Shown here one piece after another: positions 1 to 5,454 of a DNA stretch of 5,454 bases (its first letter is position 1; the number at the start of each line of letters is the position of its first letter). Position numbers and translations under genes: made by a program. The stretch is taken from NCBI GenBank assembly GCA_030043285.1, contig JASHXZ010000750.1, forward strand, positions 1 to 5,454. Reading direction: 5' to 3'. The stretch comes from Xanthobacteraceae bacterium (GTDB lineage: Bacteria > Pseudomonadota > Alphaproteobacteria > Rhizobiales > Xanthobacteraceae). The notes beneath the pieces are model-generated. The model did no database searches, had not been told where the DNA came from, and saw nothing but the letters and a program-made list of their open reading frames with translations.

Positions 1-237
1 CTTGGCGCCCGCGATGATGGCTTCGGCCTCTTGCTCGGCCTCGTGGCCTTTGCGCTCGAACTCGGCGAGCAGCGCCTCGGCTTCCTGGCGCAGCCGGGCC
101 GCTTCGTCGAGCTCGGACCTGATCCGCGCTTGCCGCTCGTCGAGCGACGTCACCAACTTCCGGTGCACGCCCAGATAGGCGAGCAGGCCGAGGAAGCAGA
201 TAAAGCCGATGGCAACCCAGGCTTCGGGGGCGGGCAT
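1..237 (-). CDS. atpF: F0F1 ATP synthase subunit b, 5' part (truncated by window edge)
   Basis: This is the N-terminal 79 residues of the b subunit, which forms the peripheral stalk holding F1 static against the rotating c ring. The start MPAPEAWVAIGF leads into a single membrane helix at about residues 7-24. A long charged, Ala/Glu/Arg-rich helix follows from about residue 33, typical of the b coiled coil. The frame is open to base 1, so the remaining C-terminal half (b is usually about 160 residues) lies outside the window. The ATG at 235-237 sits 9 bases after the stop of the b' gene. A GAGGTG ribosome site at 243-248 overlaps that stop, which points to translational coupling. Being last in an I-B-E-b'-b order supports calling it b rather than b'. 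It may also be labelled atpF1. Confidence 0.93.
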   Translation of the reverse strand, partial: MPAPEAWVAIGFICFLGLLAYLGVHRKLVTSLDERQARIRSELDEAARLRQEAEALLAEFERKGHEAEQEAEAIIAGAK

Positions 238-242
238 GTTCA

Positions 243-248
243 CACCTC
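243..248 (-). promoter_or_regulatory. Ribosome binding site of atpF, overlapping the b' stop codon
   Basis: On the minus strand the bases read TGAGGTGTGAACATG. The GAGGTG core lies 5 bases before the atpF ATG and shares bases with the TGA stop of the upstream b' gene. Ribosomes ending b' would therefore be placed directly at the atpF start. This would help keep b' and b close to equal amounts, as one copy of each is expected in the stalk. Confidence 0.75.
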
Positions 249-780
249 AGCGCTTGGGGAGATTGTGCACCGCGGCGGCGACGTCCTCGGCGGCCGGCGC
301 TTTGCCGACCAGGCGTTCGACGATGGCGGCTGCGGTTTCGGCCGCGATCGCGCCGACGCTTTCCATGGCGGTCGCACGCTTTGACGCGATCGATCGGTCG
401 GCGGCGGCGAGGCGCTCGTGCAGCTCCGCTTCCAGGCGCTTGTTGGTCTCGTCGGCGGCCGCCGCCTCGCTCTCACGCGTCGTATTGGCGATGGCCTGGG
501 CGCGGCCGCGCGCGTCGGCCAGCGCCTTCTCGTACGCGGCGTGCGCGGCGTCCGAGCGCTCCTTGAGCTGCTGTGCCGCCGCAACGTCGTCGGCGATGCG
601 CTTGCTCCGCTCGGCGAGAATCCCGCCGATGCGCGGCACCGCCACCCGCGCCATCAGCGCGTAGAGCAGGACGAAAGTCAGCACCAGCCAGACGAACTGC
701 GAGGGATAGTACTGCGTCTCGAACGGCGGAAACTTACCCTGCCCCGCAGGGGCCTCGGTATGTGCGTTGGTCGCGGCCAT
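247..780 (-). CDS. atpF2: F0F1 ATP synthase subunit b'
   Basis: The 177-residue product is the second, diverged b-type stalk subunit (b', also named atpG or atpX), which pairs with b in alphaproteobacteria, cyanobacteria and chloroplasts. A short N-terminal leader ends in the sequence FPPFETQYYPSQF. One hydrophobic segment follows at about residues 28-47 (FVWLVLTFVLLYALMARVAV), then the PRIGGILAER hinge at 49-58. A highly charged, Ala-rich helix of roughly 100 residues completes the stalk arm. Length and the FPPF...W...TF..LY pattern are typical of b'. The ATG at 778-780 lies 12 bases after the atpE stop with no convincing ribosome site between them, so translation probably depends on coupling to atpE. 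No frame damage is seen. Confidence 0.95.
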   Translation of the reverse strand: MAATNAHTEAPAGQGKFPPFETQYYPSQFVWLVLTFVLLYALMARVAVPRIGGILAERSKRIADDVAAAQQLKERSDAAHAAYEKALADARGRAQAIANTTRESEAAAADETNKRLEAELHERLAAADRSIASKRATAMESVGAIAAETAAAIVERLVGKAPAAEDVAAAVHNLPKR

Positions 781-792
781 GATCGCGAATAA

Positions 793-1020
793 TCAGAATT
801 GATAGAGCAGCAGGAGCGCGATCAGCAGCGAAAAGATGCCGAGCGCTTCGACGATGGCGAAGCCGAAGATCAAGTTGCCGAACTGACCTTGCGCCGCCGA
901 CGGATTGCGCAGCGCGGCCGCCAGGTAATTGCCGAAGATCAGGCCGACGCCGATGCCGGCACCGCCCATGCCGATACAGGCGATACCGGCGCCGATCAAT
1001 TTTGCGGCGGTTGCGTCCAT
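793..1020 (-). CDS. atpE: F0F1 ATP synthase subunit c (proton-carrying rotor ring)
   Basis: This 75-residue proteolipid has two membrane helices, and several copies form the rotor ring. Helix 1 carries the glycine-rich helix-packing motif (G17, G19, G20, G22, G24, G26). The polar loop that meets F1 is R38-N39-P40. Helix 2 holds the proton-binding carboxylate E58 in [10 protein letters not shown]. The protein ends LLLYQF, as is common in alphaproteobacteria. The frame is open further upstream to 1080, but the start at 1018-1020 (MDATAAKL) is chosen. It has a strong AAGGAG ribosome site 7 bases upstream, matches the family's usual length and avoids overlap with atpB. It lies 37 bases after the atpB stop, the second longest gap within this operon segment. 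Confidence 0.97.
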   Translation of the reverse strand: MDATAAKLIGAGIACIGMGGAGIGVGLIFGNYLAAALRNPSAAQGQFGNLIFGFAIVEALGIFSLLIALLLLYQF

Positions 1021-1027
1021 GAGAGAG

Positions 1028-1033
1028 CTCCTT
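1028..1033 (-). promoter_or_regulatory. Strong ribosome binding site of atpE
   Basis: AAGGAG lies 7 bases upstream of the chosen atpE ATG and is the best Shine-Dalgarno match in the operon segment. It decides the start codon against the longer in-frame extension. It also fits the need for many c subunits per complex against a single copy of a, whose gene has no clear ribosome site. Confidence 0.85.
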
Positions 1034-1057
1034 TTCGAGGTTGGAAGAGACCGGTCC

Positions 1058-1810
1058 TCAATGGCCCGGGTGTATCGCATCGTTGAGATAGATGCAGGTG
1101 AGAATCGCGAACACGTAAGCCTGCACGCAGGCGACCAGCAGTTCGAGCGCGAACAGGATCACCACCATGAAAAAAGGCAGCACGGCGCCGAACCAGCCGA
1201 GAATGCCGTAGCCGGCCAGCATGATGATGAAAGCGGCGAAGACCTGCAGCGTGATGTGTCCGGCCAGCATATTGGCGAACAGACGGACGCTGTGGGAGAC
1301 CGGGCGCGTCAGGAACGACATCACCTCGATCGGCACGATCATCGGCAGAAAATAAACCGGCACGCCCTTGGGAACGAACAGCTTCACGAAGCGCCAGCCG
1401 TTGGTCCAAAAGCCGTAGATCACGACGATGAAGAAAACCAGCAGCGCCAGGATCACCGTCACGATCAACTGGCTGGTCACGGTGAACGAGTAGGGAATGA
1501 GGCCGATCAGATTGGAGAACAGCACGAACATGAACAACGTGAACACGAACGGCAGAAATTTCATTCCCGCGGTGCCGGTCGAATTGCGCAGCGTGGTGGC
1601 CATGAACTCGTAGGACAGTTCCGTGATCGATTGCAGCCGGCCGGGGATGACCGCGCGCCGCGCCGTGGTCCCGATCACCAGCGCCGAAACCAGAACGAGG
1701 ATGACCAGCATGTAGGCCGCTGAATTCGTAAAAAAGATCTGGTGGCCGCCGATGTTGAACAACGGCAGCAAATTCCTGATTTGAAACTGTTCGATCGGAT
1801 CGATGTGCAT
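1058..1810 (-). CDS. atpB: F0F1 ATP synthase subunit a (stator proton channel)
   Basis: The 250-residue polytopic membrane protein forms the two proton half-channels against the c ring. It opens [11 protein letters not shown] and ends AIHPGH. The family core is clear: [16 protein letters not shown] (about 98-113), [26 protein letters not shown] (160-185) and [14 protein letters not shown] (224-237). R176 is the essential arginine (E. coli R210), with N180 (N214) and Q230 (Q252) also present. By the same spacing, H185 and E223 match E. coli E219 and H245, the swapped His/Glu arrangement known from mitochondria. Five to six hydrophobic helices are visible. The ATG at 1808-1810 is 33 bases after the atpI stop. 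No good ribosome site precedes it, but the N-terminus matches relatives, so the start is probably right. Confidence 0.97.
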   Translation of the reverse strand: MHIDPIEQFQIRNLLPLFNIGGHQIFFTNSAAYMLVILVLVSALVIGTTARRAVIPGRLQSITELSYEFMATTLRNSTGTAGMKFLPFVFTLFMFVLFSNLIGLIPYSFTVTSQLIVTVILALLVFFIVVIYGFWTNGWRFVKLFVPKGVPVYFLPMIVPIEVMSFLTRPVSHSVRLFANMLAGHITLQVFAAFIIMLAGYGILGWFGAVLPFFMVVILFALELLVACVQAYVFAILTCIYLNDAIHPGH

Positions 1811-1843
1811 TGGTCTATCGCGGTGCCCGCGCCGGGATTGGGC

Positions 1844-2185
1844 TTAGTCCTTCGCGTACGCCGAGCGGGCCACATTGAGCACGCCCGCAGCAAAGCCGAG
1901 GATCAAAAATACAATGAGCCCCCAGGGCGAGCTTCCGAGCCAGCGGTCGGTAAGCAGGCCGAGGCCGGCACCGACCACCACGCCTGCAACGATTTCGCTC
2001 GAGAGCCGGAAGCCCCTGGCGTAGCCGGATGCAGTCGTTGCCCGATCCTCAGCCGGACCATCGGAAGGCCGCGCCGCCTGGTTGCGCGCAAGCCTCTCGC
2101 TGAGCCGCTTAAGTCTCGCGGAGAGAGCAGCTTCATCGGTGTGCGATTTGTCGCTACCGCCATTGTCGCGCGCGCCGTCGCTCAT
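1844..2185 (-). CDS. atpI: AtpI, F0F1 ATP synthase assembly protein
   Basis: AtpI is a small membrane protein encoded first in many atp operons and linked to c-ring assembly and possibly Mg2+ supply. The 113-residue product has a polar, charged N-terminus (1-57, with a likely helix at 18-37). The conserved AtpI core is SSEIVAGVVVGAGLGLLTDRWLG (62-84), then SPWGLIVFLILGFAAGVLNV (86-105), giving two membrane helices. The frame is open upstream to 2491, but that extension is Arg/Pro-rich, does not resemble the family and would run over the promoter. The ATG at 2183-2185 is therefore preferred. Its ribosome site is weak: GGAAG lies very close, only 1-2 bases before the ATG. It is the first gene of the operon and the one next to the promoter. 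Confidence 0.92.
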   Translation of the reverse strand: MSDGARDNGGSDKSHTDEAALSARLKRLSERLARNQAARPSDGPAEDRATTASGYARGFRLSSEIVAGVVVGAGLGLLTDRWLGSSPWGLIVFLILGFAAGVLNVARSAYAKD

Positions 2186-2584
2186 GCTTCCGACACTCGC
2201 GGTTTTGCGGCGATTGCGGCAAGCCCGCCCGCTGAAACCGCGCGGACCATAATGAGGCGATTCAGTGGAGTCAAGAAACGCCGAGTCGATGTCAACGCTT
2301 TGAGATAGCAGCAGATATGGCCTCGCCACGGGTTTGCGCCAGGGCCGCTCCGGGGACCGATTCCGACGCTCCGGACCAAGCCGGGCGCTGGCGCGGCCAT
2401 GGTGTTGCTGCAGCCGACCGGCAGGCCCGCGTTGCCGGCCGCATGATCTGTCCGTGCTCTCGCCGGAACCCCATTTGCGGTATGAATGCACAATCGTGGA
2501 ACCGCCGCCGCGCGCTCAGTTTGTCCTGGCACTTCTGGCTTAACGCGCCATCGCAATGCGTGGTTCGCTTCCGGGAGAGCGATC
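2186..2584. other. Divergent intergenic region, about 400 bases, no convincing gene
   Basis: This stretch separates atpI (leftward) from the exported-protein gene (rightward). The left third, about 2246-2295, holds the atp promoter. The rest is GC-rich, and open frames crossing it give Arg/Pro/Ala-rich translations with no recognisable family. Visible structure is limited to two copies of CGCTCCGG (2346-2353 and 2367-2374, 21 bases apart) and a 6-base-pair hairpin CCGGCA/TGCCGG (2418-2423 with 2433-2438, 9-base loop) with no T-run. No clear -10/-35 pair was found for the rightward gene. A small RNA or long leader cannot be excluded. Confidence 0.5.
2246..2274 (-). promoter_or_regulatory. Probable sigma70-type promoter of the atpIBE-b'-b operon
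   Basis: On the minus strand a -35 box TTGACT (2269-2274) is followed after 17 bases by a -10 box TATGGT (2246-2251). They match consensus at 5 of 6 and 4 of 6 positions. Transcription would start near 2238-2240, giving a leader of about 53 bases before the atpI ATG. A second perfect -35 hexamer, TTGACA at 2290-2295, lies 21 bases upstream but has no acceptable -10 at 16-18 bases. Position and strand fit the operon; there is no experimental proof. Confidence 0.55.
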
Positions 2585-3052
2585 ATGAACAGCAAAGCCT
2601 TGATCGGCATCGTCGTTGTGGCCGTGGCGGCCGTGACGGCGCCCGCCGGCGCCGATACCACGGGCGATGCGGCGTCGCCGCGCTACACTTTCAACAAAGT
2701 CGCGGGCGGATTTCTGCGTCTGGACACCCAGACCGGAGAAGTGGCGCTGTGCAGCCCGCAAGCCGTGGGCTGGGCCTGTCTTGCGGCGCCCGAGGATCGC
2801 GCCGTGCTGGAGAACGAGATCGCGCGGCTGCGCGCGGAAAACGGCACGCTCAAGAACGACCTCGTCTCGCGCGGCCTGCCGCTGCCGCCGGGCATCATGC
2901 CGGAGCCGCGCAATGACGGCGGCAGGGATTTGACGTGGCGCCTGCCGGGCCACGCCGATGTCGATCGCGTCGTGGCGTTTGTCGGCCGGGTGTGGCGTCG
3001 GCTGGTCGAAGCGATCGCGCAGGCGCAAGACCAGGTGCTGCACCGGAGCTGA
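2585..3052 (+). CDS. Exported coiled-coil protein of unknown function
   Basis: I cannot assign a function to this 155-residue protein. Residues 1-23 look like a Sec signal peptide: MNSK, then a hydrophobic core IGIVVVAVAAV, with likely cleavage after AGA-23. The mature part begins polar, followed by a compact segment at about 33-68 (RYTFNKVAGGFLRLDTQTGEV...) holding two cysteines, C56 and C65, which could form a disulfide in the periplasm. Residues 70-96 form a predicted short coiled coil (ENEIARLRAENGTLKNDL). A proline-rich hinge (98-108) leads to a C-terminal amphipathic helix at about 123-152. Similar proteins, as I recall, occur as hypotheticals in Hyphomicrobiales, but I could not search. 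The ATG at 2585 has a GGGAG ribosome site 7 bases upstream (2573-2577). The next gene starts 15 bases later, so they are probably co-transcribed. Confidence 0.82.
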   Translation: MNSKALIGIVVVAVAAVTAPAGADTTGDAASPRYTFNKVAGGFLRLDTQTGEVALCSPQAVGWACLAAPEDRAVLENEIARLRAENGTLKNDLVSRGLPLPPGIMPEPRNDGGRDLTWRLPGHADVDRVVAFVGRVWRRLVEAIAQAQDQVLHRS

Positions 3053-3067
3053 CGGAGTCCCGCTCGC

Positions 3068-3532
3068 ATGAGCTCCTTGTCCGCTATCCGCACCGTCCCC
3101 GCCGCGACCATCGCGAGCGCGACGCTCACTGTGCCGACGAGCGGCGAAGGCTTTTTCGAGATCACGCGCGAGCTCGCGCGTTTTCTCGAACAGGCGAAGG
3201 CGCGCGACGGAATGCTGCTGTTGTTTCTGCGGCACACGTCGGCGTCGCTGGTCATCCAGGAGAACGCCGATCCCGACGTGCGTGTCGATCTCGTCGCTGC
3301 GCTCGATCGTCTCGCGCCGGCCGATGCCGGATGGGTGCACGACGTCGAAGGCCCCGACGACATGCCGGCCCATGTCAAATCCATGCTCGATGGCGTGTCG
3401 CTGCACGTGCCGGTCGCCGCCGGCGCGCTCGATCTCGGCACCTGGCAGGGCGTCTACGTGGCCGAGCATCGCCGCGCGCCGCATCGGCGCGAGGTGATCC
3501 TGCAATTTGTGGGGACGTGCGGCGGGCAGTGA
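3068..3532 (+). CDS. YjbQ family protein (UPF0047)
   Basis: The 154-residue product is a clear member of the YjbQ/UPF0047 family, small cytoplasmic proteins that usually form trimers. Conserved blocks appear in order: LRHTSASLVIQENADPDV (54-71, with H56, E65, N66), HDVEGPDDMPAHVKSML (91-107, with H91, D97, D98, H102) and LGTWQGVYVAEHR (123-135, with H134). The clustered histidines and acids suggest a metal or phosphate site. E. coli YjbQ has been reported to have weak thiamin phosphate synthase activity, but the natural role is unsettled, so I give no function. Family members are usually about 135-140 residues; this one has about 15 extra at the N-terminus (MSSLSAIRTVPAATI). GGAG at 3054-3057, 10 bases before the ATG, supports the start. 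The gene lies 15 bases after the exported-protein gene and 40 bases before the regulator. Confidence 0.93.
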   Translation: MSSLSAIRTVPAATIASATLTVPTSGEGFFEITRELARFLEQAKARDGMLLLFLRHTSASLVIQENADPDVRVDLVAALDRLAPADAGWVHDVEGPDDMPAHVKSMLDGVSLHVPVAAGALDLGTWQGVYVAEHRRAPHRREVILQFVGTCGGQ

Positions 3533-3572
3533 ATCAAACAATCGCGGCTGCGGCGGTGGACCTCCGCGGACG

Positions 3573-4289
3573 ATGAGCGGTACAATGCGGCATTCGTCCG
3601 TGGACGATTGGGCCATCGCATTGAGCGAAGCTGAAACTCATCGGCTGGTGATTGCCGACGATCATCCGCTGTTCCGCGGCGCGCTGCGCCAGGCGGTGTC
3701 GGGGTTGTTTGACCGCGCCGCCATCGGCGAAGCCGGCACGTTCGAGCAAATGACGGAGCTTTTGGAACGCGGCGGCGAGGTCGATCTCATCCTGCTCGAT
3801 CTGCGCATGCCCGGCGCGCGCGGCTTTTCCGGGCTGATGTATCTGCGCGCGCAATATCCCGCGGTGCCGATCGTCGTCGTCTCCGCCAACGACGACCCGG
3901 CGGTGATCCGCCGCTGCATGGAATTCGGCGCCTCGGGCTTTCTTCCGAAGACGCTCGGCGCCGACGCACTGCGGGCGGCGATTGCGGCGGTGCTGCGCGG
4001 TGAAGTGTGGACGCCGCCCGACGTCGAGCTGTCGCGCGGCTCCGATGGCGAGAGCGCGGCGCTGATCGCGCGGCTCGCGACGCTCACGCCGCAGCAGGTC
4101 CGCGTGCTGATGATGCTCTCCGGCGGCCTCCTCAACAAACAGATCGCTTACGAACTCGGCGTGTCGGAGGCGACCGTCAAGGCGCACGTCTCCGCCATCC
4201 TGCAAAAACTCGGCGTCGACAGCCGCACCCAGGCGGTGATCGCCGCGGGCCGCATCGAAGCCGGGCTATGGCCGCAGGTGCTACGCTAA
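3573..4289 (+). CDS. NarL/FixJ-type response regulator with LuxR DNA-binding domain
   Basis: This 238-residue cytoplasmic transcription factor has an N-terminal receiver domain and a C-terminal LuxR-type helix-turn-helix. The receiver (about 24-142) shows the acidic pair D29-D30, the phospho-acceptor D76 in LLDLRMP, the switch residue S104 in VVVSAND and K126 in FLPK. The output domain (about 169-228) reads LTPQQVRVLMMLSGGLLNKQIAYELGVSEATVKAHV, with the recognition helix at SEATVKAHV. All phosphorylation residues are present, so it should be phosphorylatable. The start is uncertain: ATG 3573, ATG 3585 and GTG 3600 are in frame and none has a good ribosome site, and a TACAAT box at 3581-3586 could be a promoter. 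Residues before about 22 look non-essential. Its target genes and partner kinase are not identified by sequence; the nearest kinase is the convergent one. Confidence 0.93.
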   Translation: MSGTMRHSSVDDWAIALSEAETHRLVIADDHPLFRGALRQAVSGLFDRAAIGEAGTFEQMTELLERGGEVDLILLDLRMPGARGFSGLMYLRAQYPAVPIVVVSANDDPAVIRRCMEFGASGFLPKTLGADALRAAIAAVLRGEVWTPPDVELSRGSDGESAALIARLATLTPQQVRVLMMLSGGLLNKQIAYELGVSEATVKAHVSAILQKLGVDSRTQAVIAAGRIEAGLWPQVLR

Positions 4290-4309
4290 GGCGTATGCTT
4301 ATAAATATG

Positions 4310-4385
4310 CCATGTCGGCTTTTGCCTCAATAGCTGGCGTCGGAGCGGACATGGTGGTCGGTCGAAACGTGTCACAAGCCGACAT
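4310..4385. repeat. Overlapping inverted repeats between convergent genes, possible bidirectional terminator
   Basis: A left arm at 4310-4321 can pair with two different partners. With 4343-4354 it forms CCATGTC/GACATGG plus GCTT/GGAGC, about 11 pairs with one G-G mismatch and a 21-base loop. With 4376-4385 it forms a perfect 10-base arm, ATGTCGGCTT against AAGCCGACAT, with a 54-base loop. The two pairings exclude each other. Placement just after both stop codons (4287-4289 plus strand, 4389-4391 minus strand) fits a shared terminator. However, the T-runs are poor: TCTTT follows on the plus strand and TATTTAT lies farther off on the minus strand. Confidence 0.45.
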
Positions 4386-4388
4386 TCT

Positions 4389-5454
4389 TTATGGGTTACA
4401 CGGTAGCGAAATCCGAAAAATCGAACCTTGATCCCCCGCTTCTGCCCAAAGCCGACCATTATGGGCTTCGATAATTGATCGGCAAATGGCAAGTCCCATC
4501 CCCATCCCACGAGGCTTTGTGGTGAAAAAACGGTCGAATATTCGCGCCATGTTCTCTGGTTCAATTCCCGGGCCAGAGTCCTGCACAGAAATCACGATGT
4601 TCGAAGACGCGCCAAGTTCCGTTTTTAGATGCAAGATGCGAGAATTAGTCTCGATGGAAGTCATCGCCTCAATGGCATTTTTGATCAGATTAAGCATGAC
4701 CTGTTGCAGCTGAATCCGATCAGCCAAGACCGTTGGAATCGTCTCATCTAATGAAGTCTGCAAAGTTACGTGGTGATTCTGCAATTCGATTTCAGCGAGC
4801 GTCAAGACTTCTCGAATTAGCGTATTCACGCTGAGCGGCACACGTGTGCGATTGTCTTGTTTGCTGACTCTCCGAAGGCTCTCAATGATTTCGGCCGCGT
4901 GTCGCCCTGCCTGGACGATGCCGCTCAACGCGTCCTTCGCCTTTTCAATGCTCGGATTCTCCTTATCAAGCCAACGTAACCCGGCCGCGCCCATTGCAAC
5001 TATGCCGGCCAACGGCTGATCAATCTCATGAGCGATTGCGGCCGTCAGCATTGCGCTGTCCGCCTGACGATTCAACTCGGCGTTCTCAAGTAAGCGGCGG
5101 AGCAGCTCGGCCTGCATCTTTCGATACTCGTGGATGTCAGTGCAAGAGCCGATGTAACCAAGGAAAGCGCCATTACCGTCAAATCGAGGTATTCCGGTGT
5201 CATCAATCCAACGATATGCACCATCGTGTCGGCGCAACCTGTACTGCATTCGAAACTCTTTACGAGCATTAAAGTGGCTGTTGTAAACATCCATGCATCG
5301 CTCAAAATCGTCGCGATGTACTCCTTCTGACCAGCCTTGGCCGATTTCCTGCGCCATGGTGCGACCAGTAAAAGTCAGCCAGGGCTTGTTAAACCATACG
5401 CATGCCTGGTCCGTTCCCGCCACCCATATCATGACAGGCGCGGCGTCCATCACC
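4389..5454 (-). CDS. PAS-domain sensor histidine kinase (5' end beyond window)
   Basis: This is the C-terminal 354 or more residues of a two-component sensor kinase. From the right edge a PAS domain with PAC motif runs to about residue 108 (APVMIW...FNKPWLTFTGRT...VHRDDF...YRLRRHDGAYRWIDDTGIPR). A short coiled linker follows to 135. The HisKA domain (about 136-200) has the phospho-accepting H142 in AAIAHEIDQPLAGI. The ATPase domain has the N box QVMLNLIKNAIEAM (251-264), G1 DSGPGI (292-297), F box IFDRFFTTK (305-313) and G2 GMGMGLAI (316-323). All catalytic boxes are intact and the end ...FRISLPCNP is normal. No membrane segment or heme-binding signature is visible in the part seen. The GTG at 5451-5453 is probably an internal valine, since the PAS domain should start earlier. 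Base composition is lower in GC than neighbours, suggesting separate origin. Confidence 0.94.
   Translation of the reverse strand, partial: VMDAAPVMIWVAGTDQACVWFNKPWLTFTGRTMAQEIGQGWSEGVHRDDFERCMDVYNSHFNARKEFRMQYRLRRHDGAYRWIDDTGIPRFDGNGAFLGYIGSCTDIHEYRKMQAELLRRLLENAELNRQADSAMLTAAIAHEIDQPLAGIVAMGAAGLRWLDKENPSIEKAKDALSGIVQAGRHAAEIIESLRRVSKQDNRTRVPLSVNTLIREVLTLAEIELQNHHVTLQTSLDETIPTVLADRIQLQQVMLNLIKNAIEAMTSIETNSRILHLKTELGASSNIVISVQDSGPGIEPENMARIFDRFFTTKPRGMGMGLAICRSIIEAHNGRLWAEAGDQGSIFRISLPCNP

Noticed and set aside
929..1723. Long plus-strand open frame rich in His, Gln, Asp and Glu
   Set aside because: It is the antisense of atpB and atpE; its skewed composition is the complement of hydrophobic codons, and atpB on the other strand is unmistakable.
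2418..2438. CCGGCA/TGCCGG hairpin taken as a terminator
   Set aside because: The stem is only 6 pairs, there is no T-run on either strand, and no gene ends nearby.
2186..2491. Extended N-terminus of AtpI starting at 2491
   Set aside because: The added 102 residues are low-quality Arg/Pro/Ser sequence, would cover the promoter and are absent from the AtpI family as I know it.
2527..2541. Sigma54-like TGGCAC box upstream of the exported-protein gene
   Set aside because: After TGGCAC and five bases the sequence is GCTT, not TTGC; the GC pair is two bases too close to the GG element.
2540..3616. 358-codon minus-strand open frame opposite the exported protein and YjbQ genes
   Set aside because: Arg/His/Ala-rich shadow caused by high GC; the plus-strand YjbQ family motifs show which strand codes.
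4286..4564. Minus-strand 92-codon open frame across the convergent gap
   Set aside because: It overlaps the kinase ATPase domain in another frame, and its translation shows no family features.
5448..5453. GTG or ATG at the right edge taken as the true kinase start
   Set aside because: The PAS domain's usual first strand begins before APVMIW, so the frame most likely continues past the window; the call is kept as partial.
1..5454. CRISPR array, tRNA, rRNA, IS element or phage genes
   Set aside because: No regularly spaced repeats, transposase or integrase motifs, or RNA gene features were seen on either strand.

Overview
The window reads as a piece of an alphaproteobacterial chromosome, most likely from a Hyphomicrobiales (Rhizobiales) relative. 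The reasons are the F0-only ATP synthase order I-B-E-b'-b with no F1 genes between, paired b' and b subunits, a 75-residue c subunit ending LLLYQF, and high-GC coding DNA (about 72% G+C by hand count over 3901-4020). The genus cannot be set from the sequence alone.

Layout. Bases 1-2185 on the minus strand hold the F0 operon, transcribed right to left: atpI, atpB (a), atpE (c), the b' gene and the first 79 codons of atpF (b), which runs off the left edge. A good sigma70-type promoter lies just upstream of atpI (2246-2274). A gene-free stretch of about 400 bases (2186-2584) separates it from a plus-strand group: a small exported coiled-coil protein of unknown function (2585-3052), a YjbQ/UPF0047 family protein (3068-3532) and a NarL/FixJ-type response regulator (3573-4289). 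The gaps between these three are 15 and 40 bases, so they may share a transcript. Facing them on the minus strand is a PAS-domain histidine kinase (4389-5454), 5'-truncated by the right edge of the window. The 99-base convergent gap between regulator and kinase carries overlapping inverted repeats.

How the parts work together. The F0 genes encode the membrane proton channel and rotor (a, c ring), the peripheral stalk pair (b', b) and the AtpI assembly factor; all key residues that can be checked are present. The regulator and the kinase are both intact in the parts visible, and could form a two-component pair. Their convergent orientation and the clearly lower G+C of the kinase (about 48% over 4561-4740) argue equally for independent origins.

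Novelty. Most of this window is ordinary housekeeping and signalling DNA, and I see no clear new multi-gene system. The points most worth a second look are the uncharacterised exported protein divergent from the ATP synthase operon, the compositionally foreign kinase, and the mutually exclusive hairpins with a related repeat at the end of that kinase.
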